Origin: Leptolyngbyaceae cyanobacterium CSSed165cm_216 | Lineage (GTDB): Bacteria; Cyanobacteriota; Cyanobacteriia; Phormidesmidales; Phormidesmidaceae | Assembly: GCA_007135385.1 (NCBI GenBank) | Contig: SLIY01000472.1 | Coordinates: 1 to 10,193 of the forward strand | Direction: 5' to 3' | DNA: 10,193 nucleotides | Shown: piece by piece, positions 1 through 6,587 of the stretch | Layout: each line of letters begins with the position of its first letter | How positions within the stretch are numbered: position 1 is the first letter of the stretch | Made by a program: the position numbers and the translations under genes | The notes under the pieces: model-generated | What the model saw: the letters and a program-made list of their open reading frames with translations, nothing else | What the model was told of the DNA's origin: nothing | Databases searched by the model: none

Positions 1-135
1 ATTGGCGGCTTAATCCTGGCTCACTGGCCTGAACCATCCGCCCAACCCCATGCCCAAGGTAACCGGGAAGAATTTCCGGGGCAGCGCAGGGGGGGTGGCA
101 CCCACTGGGACAGTCGCCCCCATTCCATGGCGTAA
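1..135 (+). CDS. 3' end of an open frame from the left edge; possible DUF928-like remnant
   Basis: Frame 1 is open from the first base to a TAA at 133-135, giving 44 residues; the other two forward frames close within the first 30 bases. The first 20 residues are hydrophobic then Pro/Ala/Gln-rich, like the tail of a signal peptide. They are followed by a segment containing PGQRRGGGTHW. That segment recalls the opening of cyanobacterial DUF928 proteins, where a basic stretch runs into a GGGTR or GGASR motif shortly after the signal peptide. DUF928 proteins continue for roughly 200 residues more, but here the frame stops 10 residues after the motif, and I could not find the rest in the following 130 bases. 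It may be a truncated DUF928 gene, which would suit the CHASE2 neighbour since such genes often cluster in cyanobacteria. It could equally be the ordinary end of an unrelated gene, or chance. Confidence 0.3.
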   Translation: MGGLILAHWPEPSAQPHAQGNREEFPGQRRGGGTHWDSRPHSMA

Positions 136-266
136 TAGCATTATTCCGGTAGTTGACAAGAAAGCGGCGAAGATGTCCGGATAGTCCTGCAGTGTCCCTG
201 TATGGGTTGATCTAGGGTTCTGGGGCTGTAGGCCTTAGGCGTTCTACCAATTTTCCGGGTTATTCC

Positions 267-2804
267 ATGGTGCATGTTCGGGACTGGCCCTTGAGGCAGC
301 CGTGTCAGCGGTTTAGTTCGCTACTGGTTCAGCGGTTAAGCTTTGGTGGTCGAGCGATGGCACTGTCGACCCTGCTCGCCCTAGCCTGTGTATCTGGCGG
401 CAGGCGACTAGGACTGTGGCAGGGACTGGAAATGGCTAGTTTTGACCTGCTGACTCGATTGCAAACAACCCAACCGCCTGACTCGCGCCTGTTGCTGATC
501 GAGGTGACTGAACGGGACTTAGAGCTCTATGGCTGGCCCCTGTCTGACCAGGTGGTGGCTGATGTGATGGCTAGGTTGCAGCGTCATGCCCCCTCTGTAA
601 TTGGCCTAGACCTGTATCGCAATACGCCTCAACCCCCGGGGCGGGACGCCTTGGCACAACAGTTACAGGCGGATAATGTGATCGGCATTAGAAATGTGGG
701 GAATCAGCCCAATGGTGGGGAGGTGCCCGCCCCATCTGAACTGACACCGGATCAAGTAGCCTTTAATGACTTAGCCATTGACCCGGACGGGGTCGTCAGG
801 CGCAATTTGCTCTATGTGGGCAATCCAGCTGAAGGGCATTACTCGTTTCCCTTACGGATAGTTTTGGCCTACCACGACGACTTGCCATTTGTCGTCGATC
901 AGGAGGGCGATCGCCTGCGCATTGGTGAGACCGCACTGCCGGCGCTACTGCCTGGATCGGGGGGCTATGCCAATATCGACAATCGCGGCTACCAAATTTT
1001 ACTCAGGTACCGCACCCCCAGTTCCCCAGCCCGTACCCTAACCATTGACCAGGTGTTGAATGAGCAGGTACCCCCTGGCTGGGTACAGGGCAACATTGTC
1101 CTGATTGGGTCGACGGCCTCTAGTTTGAAGGATGAATTTTTTACCCCCTTTAGCTTGGAGCAGTCCAGTCGATTTTTGATGGCTGGGGTCGAGGTGCATG
1201 CCCAGGCCATTAGCCAACTGTTAGATGCGATCGATGGGGAACCTGCCCTTTACCGATTTATGCCCCGGTGGGGGGAACTGCTGTGGACCGCCACCTGGGT
1301 GATGATGGCGGGAGCTGTGGGCTGGCGAATTCGTCGTCCTACCAATCTGCTGATGGTCGGGGGAGTGGCTGTAGCCGCTCTCTGGGGATTGGCTGGCTTG
1401 GCCCTGGCTCAACTGCTCTGGATTCCAGTGATTGAACCGATGGCAGGGTTTTTGCTGGCCTTGGGGTTAGTGGTGGCCCAAAAGGCCCTGTACCGCAGCA
1501 GCTACGATCAACTGACCCTATTACCAGGGCGAGACGTGTTCCTGCTCCATGTACAGCGTACCCTCCAGCAACAGGCTGACTCGGACTGGCAGATTCCAGT
1601 CACGGTGGTGTTTATGGATGTGGATCGGTTTAAGCTGATCAATCAATCCTTTGGCCATTCGGTGGGCGATCGGGTGCTGCGGACGATGGCCCAGCGGTTG
1701 CGTCAGCATTTGCCAGAATCCGCCCATATCTCCCGGGTAGGGGGCGACGAGTTTGCCTTTCTGCTGCCGGTCCATGACGCCAAAACAGTCGACCGGGCGC
1801 TGAATCGTCTACAGGCAGCGCTCTCCAAGCCGGTGTTGATTACCCAACGGCCGTTATCAATTACTAGCAGTATGGGGGTAGCGATAGCCCACCGGGACCA
1901 GCCCCCTAAGGCAGGGGACCTGCTGCGGGACGCCCACACAGCCATGTATCGGGCCAAGGCATTACAGGAAGACTATCGCTACGAAATTTTTTCTACAGCC
2001 ATGCACCAGGAGGCGATCCGCCGCCTTGATCTAGAAAGCCATCTACTCAGCGCCTTTGAACACCAAGAATTTTTGCTGCATTACCAACCCATTGTGTGTT
2101 TGCAAACCAAGCAAATCACGGGCTTTGAAGCACTAGTGCGGTGGTATCGACCGGGGGAGGGGTTTGTATCGCCGGGGCAGTTCATTCAAGTGACCGAAGA
2201 AACTGGCTTAATTATCAGCTTGGGCCAGTGGATCTTTCGTGAGGCCTGTCATCAATTACAGCAGTGGCAGCAACAGTTTCCAGGACGCGATCTGAAAATG
2301 AGCATTAATCTCTCCCGGCGGCAGTTTCACCAGGTGGATTTGGTTGAACAGTTTGCCCAGTGTCTAGAGCAATTGGGGGTCCCAGGACACCAAATTCAAC
2401 TAGAAATTACCGAAAGCATGATTATGGGAGATGTGGACGAGGCGCAACAACTGATGCATCAGCTCAAAGATTTGGGGTTAAAGTTAGCGATTGATGACTT
2501 TGGCACGGGCTATTCATCCCTGAGCTATCTCCACCGGTTTCCTACCGATACGTTAAAAATTGATCAGTCCTTTGTGGGACGCATGGACAACCATGGCGAT
2601 GATCGTGAAATTGTGAACACCATTGTCAGCCTGGGCCATAAGCTAGGCATGGATCTGGTAGCGGAAGGGATTGAAACCCAGGCCCAGATCGAGATGCTGT
2701 TGGCGGTTGGCTGCGATCGCGGGCAAGGCTACTGGTTTTCAACGCCTCTCAGCAGCCAGGAGGCGACAGCTCTGTTGAATAGCGCTTGCCCTTGGGGGCC
2801 ATAA
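267..2804 (+). CDS. CHASE2-GGDEF-EAL membrane protein for cyclic-di-GMP synthesis and breakdown
   Basis: This 845-residue inner-membrane sensor should control cyclic-di-GMP. Residues about 45-330 are a CHASE2 extracytoplasmic sensor domain, with an Asp-rich start (EMASFDLLTR, then PPDSRLLLIEV), VIGLDLYRN, and GNIVLIGSTA near the end. Three hydrophobic segments follow at about 338-355, 360-380 and 383-404. The GGDEF domain (about 412-570) keeps VGGDEF at 491-496, the metal-binding Asp of FMDVDRFK, and the guanine-binding Asn and Asp of NQSFGHSVGD, so cyclase activity looks possible. The RxxD inhibitory site expected just before GGDEF reads ESAH and is absent. The EAL domain (about 585-840) keeps EALVRW (621), INLS, EITES, DDFGTGYS (743-750), LKIDQSF, EGIE and the late Gln of GQGYW, so phosphodiesterase activity also looks intact. 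ATG 267 is the first start after the in-frame stop at 213; no Shine-Dalgarno is seen. ATG 357 (residue 31), just before the N-terminal hydrophobic stretch, is an alternative. The signal sensed is unknown. Confidence 0.93.
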   Translation: MVHVRDWPLRQPCQRFSSLLVQRLSFGGRAMALSTLLALACVSGGRRLGLWQGLEMASFDLLTRLQTTQPPDSRLLLIEVTERDLELYGWPLSDQVVADVMARLQRHAPSVIGLDLYRNTPQPPGRDALAQQLQADNVIGIRNVGNQPNGGEVPAPSELTPDQVAFNDLAIDPDGVVRRNLLYVGNPAEGHYSFPLRIVLAYHDDLPFVVDQEGDRLRIGETALPALLPGSGGYANIDNRGYQILLRYRTPSSPARTLTIDQVLNEQVPPGWVQGNIVLIGSTASSLKDEFFTPFSLEQSSRFLMAGVEVHAQAISQLLDAIDGEPALYRFMPRWGELLWTATWVMMAGAVGWRIRRPTNLLMVGGVAVAALWGLAGLALAQLLWIPVIEPMAGFLLALGLVVAQKALYRSSYDQLTLLPGRDVFLLHVQRTLQQQADSDWQIPVTVVFMDVDRFKLINQSFGHSVGDRVLRTMAQRLRQHLPESAHISRVGGDEFAFLLPVHDAKTVDRALNRLQAALSKPVLITQRPLSITSSMGVAIAHRDQPPKAGDLLRDAHTAMYRAKALQEDYRYEIFSTAMHQEAIRRLDLESHLLSAFEHQEFLLHYQPIVCLQTKQITGFEALVRWYRPGEGFVSPGQFIQVTEETGLIISLGQWIFREACHQLQQWQQQFPGRDLKMSINLSRRQFHQVDLVEQFAQCLEQLGVPGHQIQLEITESMIMGDVDEAQQLMHQLKDLGLKLAIDDFGTGYSSLSYLHRFPTDTLKIDQSFVGRMDNHGDDREIVNTIVSLGHKLGMDLVAEGIETQAQIEMLLAVGCDRGQGYWFSTPLSSQEATALLNSACPWGP

Positions 2805-2805
2805 G

Positions 2806-2823
2806 CTGGGCCAGGGAACCCAG
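2806..2823 (+). terminator. weak hairpin just after the CHASE2-GGDEF-EAL stop
   Basis: CTGGG (2806-2810) and CCCAG (2819-2823) can pair around an 8-base loop, two bases after the stop codon. No T-run follows (the next bases are AAAATC), so this is at best a weak or non-canonical terminator. Confidence 0.2.
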
Positions 2824-3040
2824 AAAATCTTAAATTTATCGGCTGTCCCAGATCCCTAACCTAGGGCTCAAGGGCTTGTGTTGGGCGTGATTGAGACCCA
2901 TACCCATGGCCCCAATAGGGGGAATTTCAGACTAAACCGATGGGTTTGAGTCATCGTTACGTAACACTACCTTTTGTGCAGGAAGTATACGATGGACTAG
3001 GGGATTTTGTGCTGCAAGGCACAGTTGTAGATAGCGATAG

Positions 3041-3068
3041 AACGTGACAGTTTAAACGTGACAGTTTA
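3041..3068 (+). repeat. two perfect tandem copies of a 14-bp unit
   Basis: AACGTGACAGTTTA occurs at 3041-3054 and again at 3055-3068 with no gap and no mismatch. The junction makes the palindrome GTTTAAAC (3050-3057). A TTGACG that could act as a -35 follows at 3073-3078, but no good -10 is seen at the right distance. It could be a regulator-binding direct repeat or a replication-slippage duplication. Confidence 0.6.
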
Positions 3069-3143
3069 GGGGTTGACGGCCAAAGACGAATTTGTTCCGA
3101 TGCAGCCGGAGGATACCGGCGTGCCCCTTGGTAGCCAGTTTAT

Positions 3144-3167
3144 TACCTAGGATTTGGCACCTAGGTA
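3144..3167. promoter_or_regulatory. 8-bp inverted repeat with 8-bp spacer (candidate operator)
   Basis: TACCTAGG (3144-3151) and CCTAGGTA (3160-3167) are perfect inverted copies separated by ATTTGGCA. Each arm contains the palindrome CCTAGG, so the element is both an inverted and a direct repeat of CCTAGG at 16-bp spacing. It lies about 90 bp before the SSADH start. The symmetry fits a dimeric regulator, but which one is unknown. Confidence 0.4.
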
Positions 3168-3195
3168 TTGCGCTGGTCATCAGTGTCACCATGGT

Positions 3196-3209
3196 TTGTT
3201 CCGGAACAA
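3196..3209. promoter_or_regulatory. 14-bp perfect palindrome TTGTTCCGGAACAA (candidate operator)
   Basis: The sequence reads the same on both strands over 14 bases and sits 49 bp before the SSADH start. The half-site TTTGTTCCG is also present at 3091-3099, 104 bp upstream (second copy at 3195-3203). A full site plus a distant half-site is a pattern seen with dimeric repressors. It does not match the NtcA or cyanobacterial LexA consensus sequences I know. Confidence 0.4.
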
Positions 3210-3225
3210 TTGAGTCCCACGGCAG

Positions 3226-3254
3226 ATGACCTCAACCGGCTGAATAGGAGGTCA
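3226..3254 (+). promoter_or_regulatory. hairpin hiding the SSADH Shine-Dalgarno, with a 5-codon leader ORF
   Basis: A strong Shine-Dalgarno, AGGAGGT (3246-3252), lies 7 bases from GGAGG to the ATG at 3259; the other genes here mostly lack one. TGACCTC (3227-3233) is the exact complement of GAGGTCA (3248-3254), so the mRNA can fold a 7-bp stem with a 14-base loop that covers most of this site. The left arm lies inside a tiny reading frame, ATG ACC TCA ACC GGC TGA (3226-3243, MTSTG). A ribosome on it would melt the stem. Base pairing and frame are seen directly; regulation by them is inference. Confidence 0.4.
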
Positions 3255-3258
3255 AATT

Positions 3259-4650
3259 ATGGGAATTGCGAGTATTAATCCGGCCACAGGGCTAACACTA
3301 CAGGAGTTTGAAGCACTGACAGAGGCAGCCCTGGAGCAAAAGCTAGCCCAGGCCACCGCCACCTTTGGGGATTATCGTTGGACCAGTTTTGCCCAGCGAG
3401 CCGATTGGCTACGGCAAGCCGCTGATGTGTTGGCGCAAAATAAGCAGGCCTATGCCCAGCTGATGACCCTGGAAATGGGGAAACCTCTAGCCGGGGCGAT
3501 CGCCGAGGTGGAAAAGAGTGCCATGGTTTGCCGCTTCTATGCCGATCATGGGGCCGAGTTTTTGGCTGATGTACCCGCTACGACCGACGCCAGCCGCAGC
3601 TTCGTGCGTTACCAACCCCTAGGGGTAATTTTGGCGGTGATGCCTTGGAATTTTCCCTTTTGGCAGGTGTTTCGGTTTGCGGCCCCGGCCCTGATGGCTG
3701 GCAATGTGGGGCTGCTGAAGCATGCCTCGAATGTACCCCAGTGCGCCCTGGCGATCGAAGATATTTTTCACAAAGCGGGCCTGCCCCAGGGAGCCTTTCA
3801 AACCTTACTGATTGGGGCCAACCGGATTGCAGACCTGGTGGCGGATGACCGAATTAAAGCCGCCACCCTGACTGGCAGCGAGCCTGCCGGAGCCAGTTTA
3901 GCCGCCGCCTGTGGTCGGCAAATTAAAAAGACCGTGTTAGAACTGGGGGGTACCGATCCGTTTGTGGTCATGCCCAGTGCCGATCTAGAGGCCGCGATCG
4001 CTACAGCGGCTACCGCCCGGATGCTGAACAACGGCCAATCCTGCATTGCCGCCAAGCGGTTTATTGTGCACGAATCGATTGCTGACCGGTTTGAGGCAGG
4101 ACTGCGAGATCAATTTGCGGCCCTGGTGGTCGGTGACCCGCTGCAAGACGGGGCCACCGTTGGCCCCTTAGCTACTCCCAGCATCTGTACTGAGCTGGAA
4201 GGCCAAGTCAACGCCTGCCTCGCCCAAGGTGCCACCGCCCTAATTGGTGGTGATGTGGCCGCCCTGAAGGCCCAGTTGCCAGCTGAGCTGCGTCAGGGCA
4301 ACTGGTTTCCACCCACCATCTTGACCCAAATTCCCCCCGGCACCCCGGCCGAGCAAGACGAGTTCTTTGGCCCTGTGGCCCTAGTGTTTCGAGTCCCCAG
4401 CCTGGATCACGCCATCCAGGTGGCTAACAGCACTCCCCTGGGGTTGGGGGCCAGCGGCTGGAGCCAAGACCCCGCCGAGCAAGACCGCATGATTACCGAA
4501 CTGGAAGCTGGTGCCGTGTTTATTAATGGCCTGGTCAAGTCGGATCCTCGCCTACCCTTTGGCGGCATCAAGCGTTCTGGCTATGGTAGGGAGTTGGGAA
4601 TTCAGGGCATGCATGAATTCGTCAATATTAAAACCGTCTGGGTTAAATAG
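3259..4650 (+). CDS. gabD: NADP-dependent succinate-semialdehyde dehydrogenase (TCA-cycle bypass)
   Basis: This 463-residue cytoplasmic aldehyde dehydrogenase oxidises succinic semialdehyde to succinate. The fold's signature residues are present: Asn131 in MPWNFPFW, Lys154 in LLKHASN, Glu228 in VLELGGTDP, the nucleophile Cys262 in NNGQSCIAAKRF, and Glu368 in DEFFGP. The catalytic loop has a single Cys, as in the structurally characterised Synechococcus sp. PCC 7002 SSADH, unlike GABA-shunt enzymes with a second loop Cys. The short N-terminus and KHAS segment after the Rossmann strand also match that NADP-using cyanobacterial group. The start is set by the strong Shine-Dalgarno at 3246-3252. 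The gene directly after it encodes 2-oxoglutarate decarboxylase, the enzyme that makes its substrate, and the 76-bp gap suggests one transcript. The spacer upstream carries several dyads that may control the pair. Family is certain; substrate rests on family and context. Confidence 0.93.
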   Translation: MGIASINPATGLTLQEFEALTEAALEQKLAQATATFGDYRWTSFAQRADWLRQAADVLAQNKQAYAQLMTLEMGKPLAGAIAEVEKSAMVCRFYADHGAEFLADVPATTDASRSFVRYQPLGVILAVMPWNFPFWQVFRFAAPALMAGNVGLLKHASNVPQCALAIEDIFHKAGLPQGAFQTLLIGANRIADLVADDRIKAATLTGSEPAGASLAAACGRQIKKTVLELGGTDPFVVMPSADLEAAIATAATARMLNNGQSCIAAKRFIVHESIADRFEAGLRDQFAALVVGDPLQDGATVGPLATPSICTELEGQVNACLAQGATALIGGDVAALKAQLPAELRQGNWFPPTILTQIPPGTPAEQDEFFGPVALVFRVPSLDHAIQVANSTPLGLGASGWSQDPAEQDRMITELEAGAVFINGLVKSDPRLPFGGIKRSGYGRELGIQGMHEFVNIKTVWVK

Positions 4651-4726
4651 CCCTGTCCCGTTCTCTGAGTCCATCCCGGTTGCCCATCTGTCCACGTTAC
4701 CTAAATCACACCTGCACCCTATTGCC

Positions 4727-6364
4727 ATGAATACCGCTGAATTGCTTGTCCAGTGCCTGGAAAACGAAGGGGTTGAATACATCTTTGGTTTACCCGGAGA
4801 AGAAAACCTACAACTGTTACAGGCCCTAAAACGTTCTTCCATCCAATTTATTACCACCCGCCACGAGCAGGGGGCCGCCTTTATGGCCGATGTCTATGGT
4901 CGGCTGACGGGCAAGGCGGGGGTCTGCCTGTCCACCCTAGGGCCAGGGGCCACCAATTTAATGACTGGCGTGGCCGATGCCACCCTCGATCGCGCTCCCC
5001 TGGTGGCGATTACCGGTCAGGTGGGTACCGATCGCATGCATATCGAATCCCACCAGTACCTGGATTTGGTGTCGATGTTCTCCCCTGTCACCAAATGGAA
5101 CGCCCAGATTGTGCGCCCCAGTAACACCCCAGAAATTGTGCGCAAAGCCTTTAAGCTGGCCCAGTCCGAAAAGCCAGGAGCCGTACATATTGACCTCCCG
5201 GAAAACATTGCCGAAATGGAGGTGCAGGGCGCCTACCTCCGCAAAGACAGCCAAGAAAAGACCTACGCCTCAATGCAGAGCATTCAGCAGGCGGCGGTGG
5301 CCATTTCCCAAGCCAGTAACCCGATGATCTTGGTGGGCAATGGGGCGATTCGGGCGAGAGCCAGCGAAGCCTTAACCGAATTTGCCACCAAACTCGACAT
5401 TCCAGTGGCCAACACCTTTATGGGCAAAGGGGTAATTCCCTATACCCACCCCCTGGCCCTATGGACCCTGGGCTTGCAGCAGCGGGACTACATTAGCTGC
5501 GCCATGGAGCAAGCGGATTTAATCATTGCGGTAGGGTACGACCTGGTGGAATATTCCCCCAAACGCTGGAACCCCGATGGCAACCTGCCCATCCTCCATA
5601 TCAACCTGACCCACGCTGAAATCGACAGCAGCTACATTCCCAAGGTGGAGGTGATTGGCGATATTTCTGACGCCCTAGAGGAAATTCTGAAGCGGGTAAA
5701 ACGCTCAGGGCGGCCCCAATCCACCATTACCAAGGTGCGGGATGACATTCGGGCTGATTATGATCAGTATGCTGCCGACTATGGCTTTCCAATTAAGCCC
5801 CAAAAGCTGATCTATGACCTGCGTCAGGTGCTCGGCCCAGAAGATATCGTGATTTCAGATGTGGGGGCCCACAAAATGTGGATGGCCCGCAATTACCATT
5901 GTCTGCGCCCCAATACCTGCCTGATTTCCAACGGGTTTGCGGCCATGGGGATTGCGTTGCCAGGGGCCTTGGCGGCCAAACTAGTACACCCCAGCCGCAA
6001 GGTGGTGGCGGTGACTGGCGATGGCGGCTTTATGATGAATTGCCAAGAGCTAGAGACGGCCCTGCGGGTTGGTACTCCCTTCGTCACGATCATCTTTAAT
6101 GACGGCGGCTACGGATTGATTGAGTGGAAGCAAATCAACCAATATGGCGAATCCACCTACATCCATTTCAGCAATCCCGACTTTGTGAAGTTGGCCGAAG
6201 CCATGGGGCTGAAGGGATATCGTATCGAATCGACGGAAGACTTTATTCCTACCCTGAAAACGGCCCTGGAGGACAATGTACCGGCGGTGATTGATTGCCC
6301 AGTGGACTATCGGGAGAACTTGCTGTTTAGCCAAAAAACCGGAGACTTGACCTGCTTGATGTAG
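4727..6364 (+). CDS. 2-oxoglutarate decarboxylase, thiamine-diphosphate dependent (acetolactate-synthase-like)
   Basis: This 545-residue enzyme should decarboxylate 2-oxoglutarate to succinic semialdehyde, which the upstream dehydrogenase takes to succinate; the pair replaces 2-oxoglutarate dehydrogenase in cyanobacteria. Three thiamine-diphosphate domains are visible: N-terminal pyrimidine-binding (about 1-165) with catalytic Glu47 in TTRHEQGAAFMAD, a central domain (about 190-320), and a C-terminal diphosphate-binding domain (about 380-525) with GDGG at 431-434 and the closing NDGGYG at 458-463. Automated annotation often calls this family acetolactate synthase large subunit. The SSADH neighbour and the MNTAELLVQCLENEGVEYIFG start favour the decarboxylase. 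The frame stays open upstream to 4511, inside the SSADH gene, but ATG 4727 is the only ATG after the SSADH stop and gives the family N-terminus. There is no Shine-Dalgarno, so it probably depends on transcription from upstream. A true acetolactate synthase is the main alternative. Confidence 0.9.
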   Translation: MNTAELLVQCLENEGVEYIFGLPGEENLQLLQALKRSSIQFITTRHEQGAAFMADVYGRLTGKAGVCLSTLGPGATNLMTGVADATLDRAPLVAITGQVGTDRMHIESHQYLDLVSMFSPVTKWNAQIVRPSNTPEIVRKAFKLAQSEKPGAVHIDLPENIAEMEVQGAYLRKDSQEKTYASMQSIQQAAVAISQASNPMILVGNGAIRARASEALTEFATKLDIPVANTFMGKGVIPYTHPLALWTLGLQQRDYISCAMEQADLIIAVGYDLVEYSPKRWNPDGNLPILHINLTHAEIDSSYIPKVEVIGDISDALEEILKRVKRSGRPQSTITKVRDDIRADYDQYAADYGFPIKPQKLIYDLRQVLGPEDIVISDVGAHKMWMARNYHCLRPNTCLISNGFAAMGIALPGALAAKLVHPSRKVVAVTGDGGFMMNCQELETALRVGTPFVTIIFNDGGYGLIEWKQINQYGESTYIHFSNPDFVKLAEAMGLKGYRIESTEDFIPTLKTALEDNVPAVIDCPVDYRENLLFSQKTGDLTCLM

Positions 6365-6456
6365 GCGGAGCTAGGGGGGGACTGTCACTGAATTAAGGCT
6401 GGTGGGCAGTGCCCACCCTACAGCTTGTCCTGTTTGATGTAGGCGGGATTAGGGGG
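6351..6456 (+). repeat. 28-bp direct repeat: end of the decarboxylase gene and a degenerate copy 78 bp on
   Basis: Bases 6351-6378, which contain the last codons and stop of the decarboxylase gene, recur at 6429-6456 with 24 of 28 identical. The shared core is TTGATGTAGGCGG followed, after three changed bases, by TAGGGGG. The hairpin repeat at 6401-6417 lies between the copies. This looks like a local duplication of the gene end; it could mark insertion of the element between them. Confidence 0.5.
6401..6417. repeat. GTGGGCA-type hairpin repeat
   Basis: GGTGGGC (6401-6407) and GCCCACC (6411-6417) form a 7-bp perfect stem with loop AGT. Followed by CTAC, it matches a short intergenic hairpin motif (GGTGGGCAnTGCCCACCCTAC) that I recall as widely dispersed in cyanobacterial genomes. 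It lies 37 bp after the decarboxylase stop and may help end or stabilise that transcript, though no T-run follows. Confidence 0.45.
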
Positions 6457-6487
6457 TTCAGGGTTGGCCAGAGGCGCACCCTGAACC
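6455..6487 (+). terminator. 10-bp perfect hairpin downstream of the decarboxylase gene
   Basis: GGTTCAGGGT (6455-6464) and ACCCTGAACC (6478-6487) pair perfectly around a 13-base loop that itself contains TGGCCA. G-T wobbles could lengthen the stem by two or three pairs. The next bases are TTCCCCC rather than a T-run, so it is not a textbook intrinsic terminator, but it is the strongest fold between the two genes. Confidence 0.4.
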
Positions 6488-6526
6488 TTCCCCCGGTGCC
6501 CCAAAACCCGGTCAAAAAATTCCCGG

Positions 6527-6556
6527 TTCAGCCCCAGCGCCGCTGAAAAATATAGC
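6527..6556 (+). promoter_or_regulatory. weak candidate promoter for the 6588 gene
   Basis: TTCAGC (6527-6532) and TATAGC (6551-6556) are 18 bp apart and lie about 30 bp before the likely GTG start. Both boxes are poor matches to the sigma-70 consensus. The -35 candidate also forms a 6-bp hairpin with GCTGAA (6542-6547). Confidence 0.22.
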
Positions 6557-6587
6557 AATCATGCTGTGATCGGTGGAGGCCGGGCCG

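Larger units (their letters stand above)
2805..3258. other. 454-bp non-coding spacer before the SSADH gene, rich in symmetric elements
   Basis: No convincing gene lies here. The left third holds a short perfect palindrome, GTTACGTAAC (2956-2965). The right two thirds hold a tandem 14-bp repeat (3041-3068), an 8+8 inverted repeat (3144-3167), a 14-bp palindrome (3196-3209) and a hairpin covering the ribosome binding site (3227-3254), listed separately. I looked for an NtcA site (GTA-N8-TAC) and did not find one. No clear -35/-10 pair stands out. The density of dyads suggests a regulated promoter region for the SSADH and decarboxylase genes; that is inference. Confidence 0.6.

Noticed and set aside
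10..141. 43-residue open frame on the minus strand at the left edge
   Set aside because: It is short and Gly/Pro-rich, with no motif or ribosome binding site.
153..158. Perfect -35 hexamer TTGACA before the CHASE2-GGDEF-EAL gene
   Set aside because: No acceptable -10 box is found 16-18 bp downstream; the nearest candidates have 14 or 21 bp spacing.
2956..2965. GTTACGTAAC as an NtcA or HLR1-type site
   Set aside because: The spacing does not fit GTA-N8-TAC or the paired HLR1 hexamers; kept only as a short palindrome in the spacer.
2940..3047. 35-residue open frame starting MGLSHRYVTLPFVQEV in the spacer before the SSADH gene
   Set aside because: It has no ribosome binding site and no recognisable motif, and it ends inside the tandem repeat. 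Its length is compatible with chance.
4511..4726. 72-residue N-terminal extension of the decarboxylase reading frame
   Set aside because: It lies largely inside the SSADH gene in another frame and does not resemble the family; ATG 4727 gives the conserved N-terminus.
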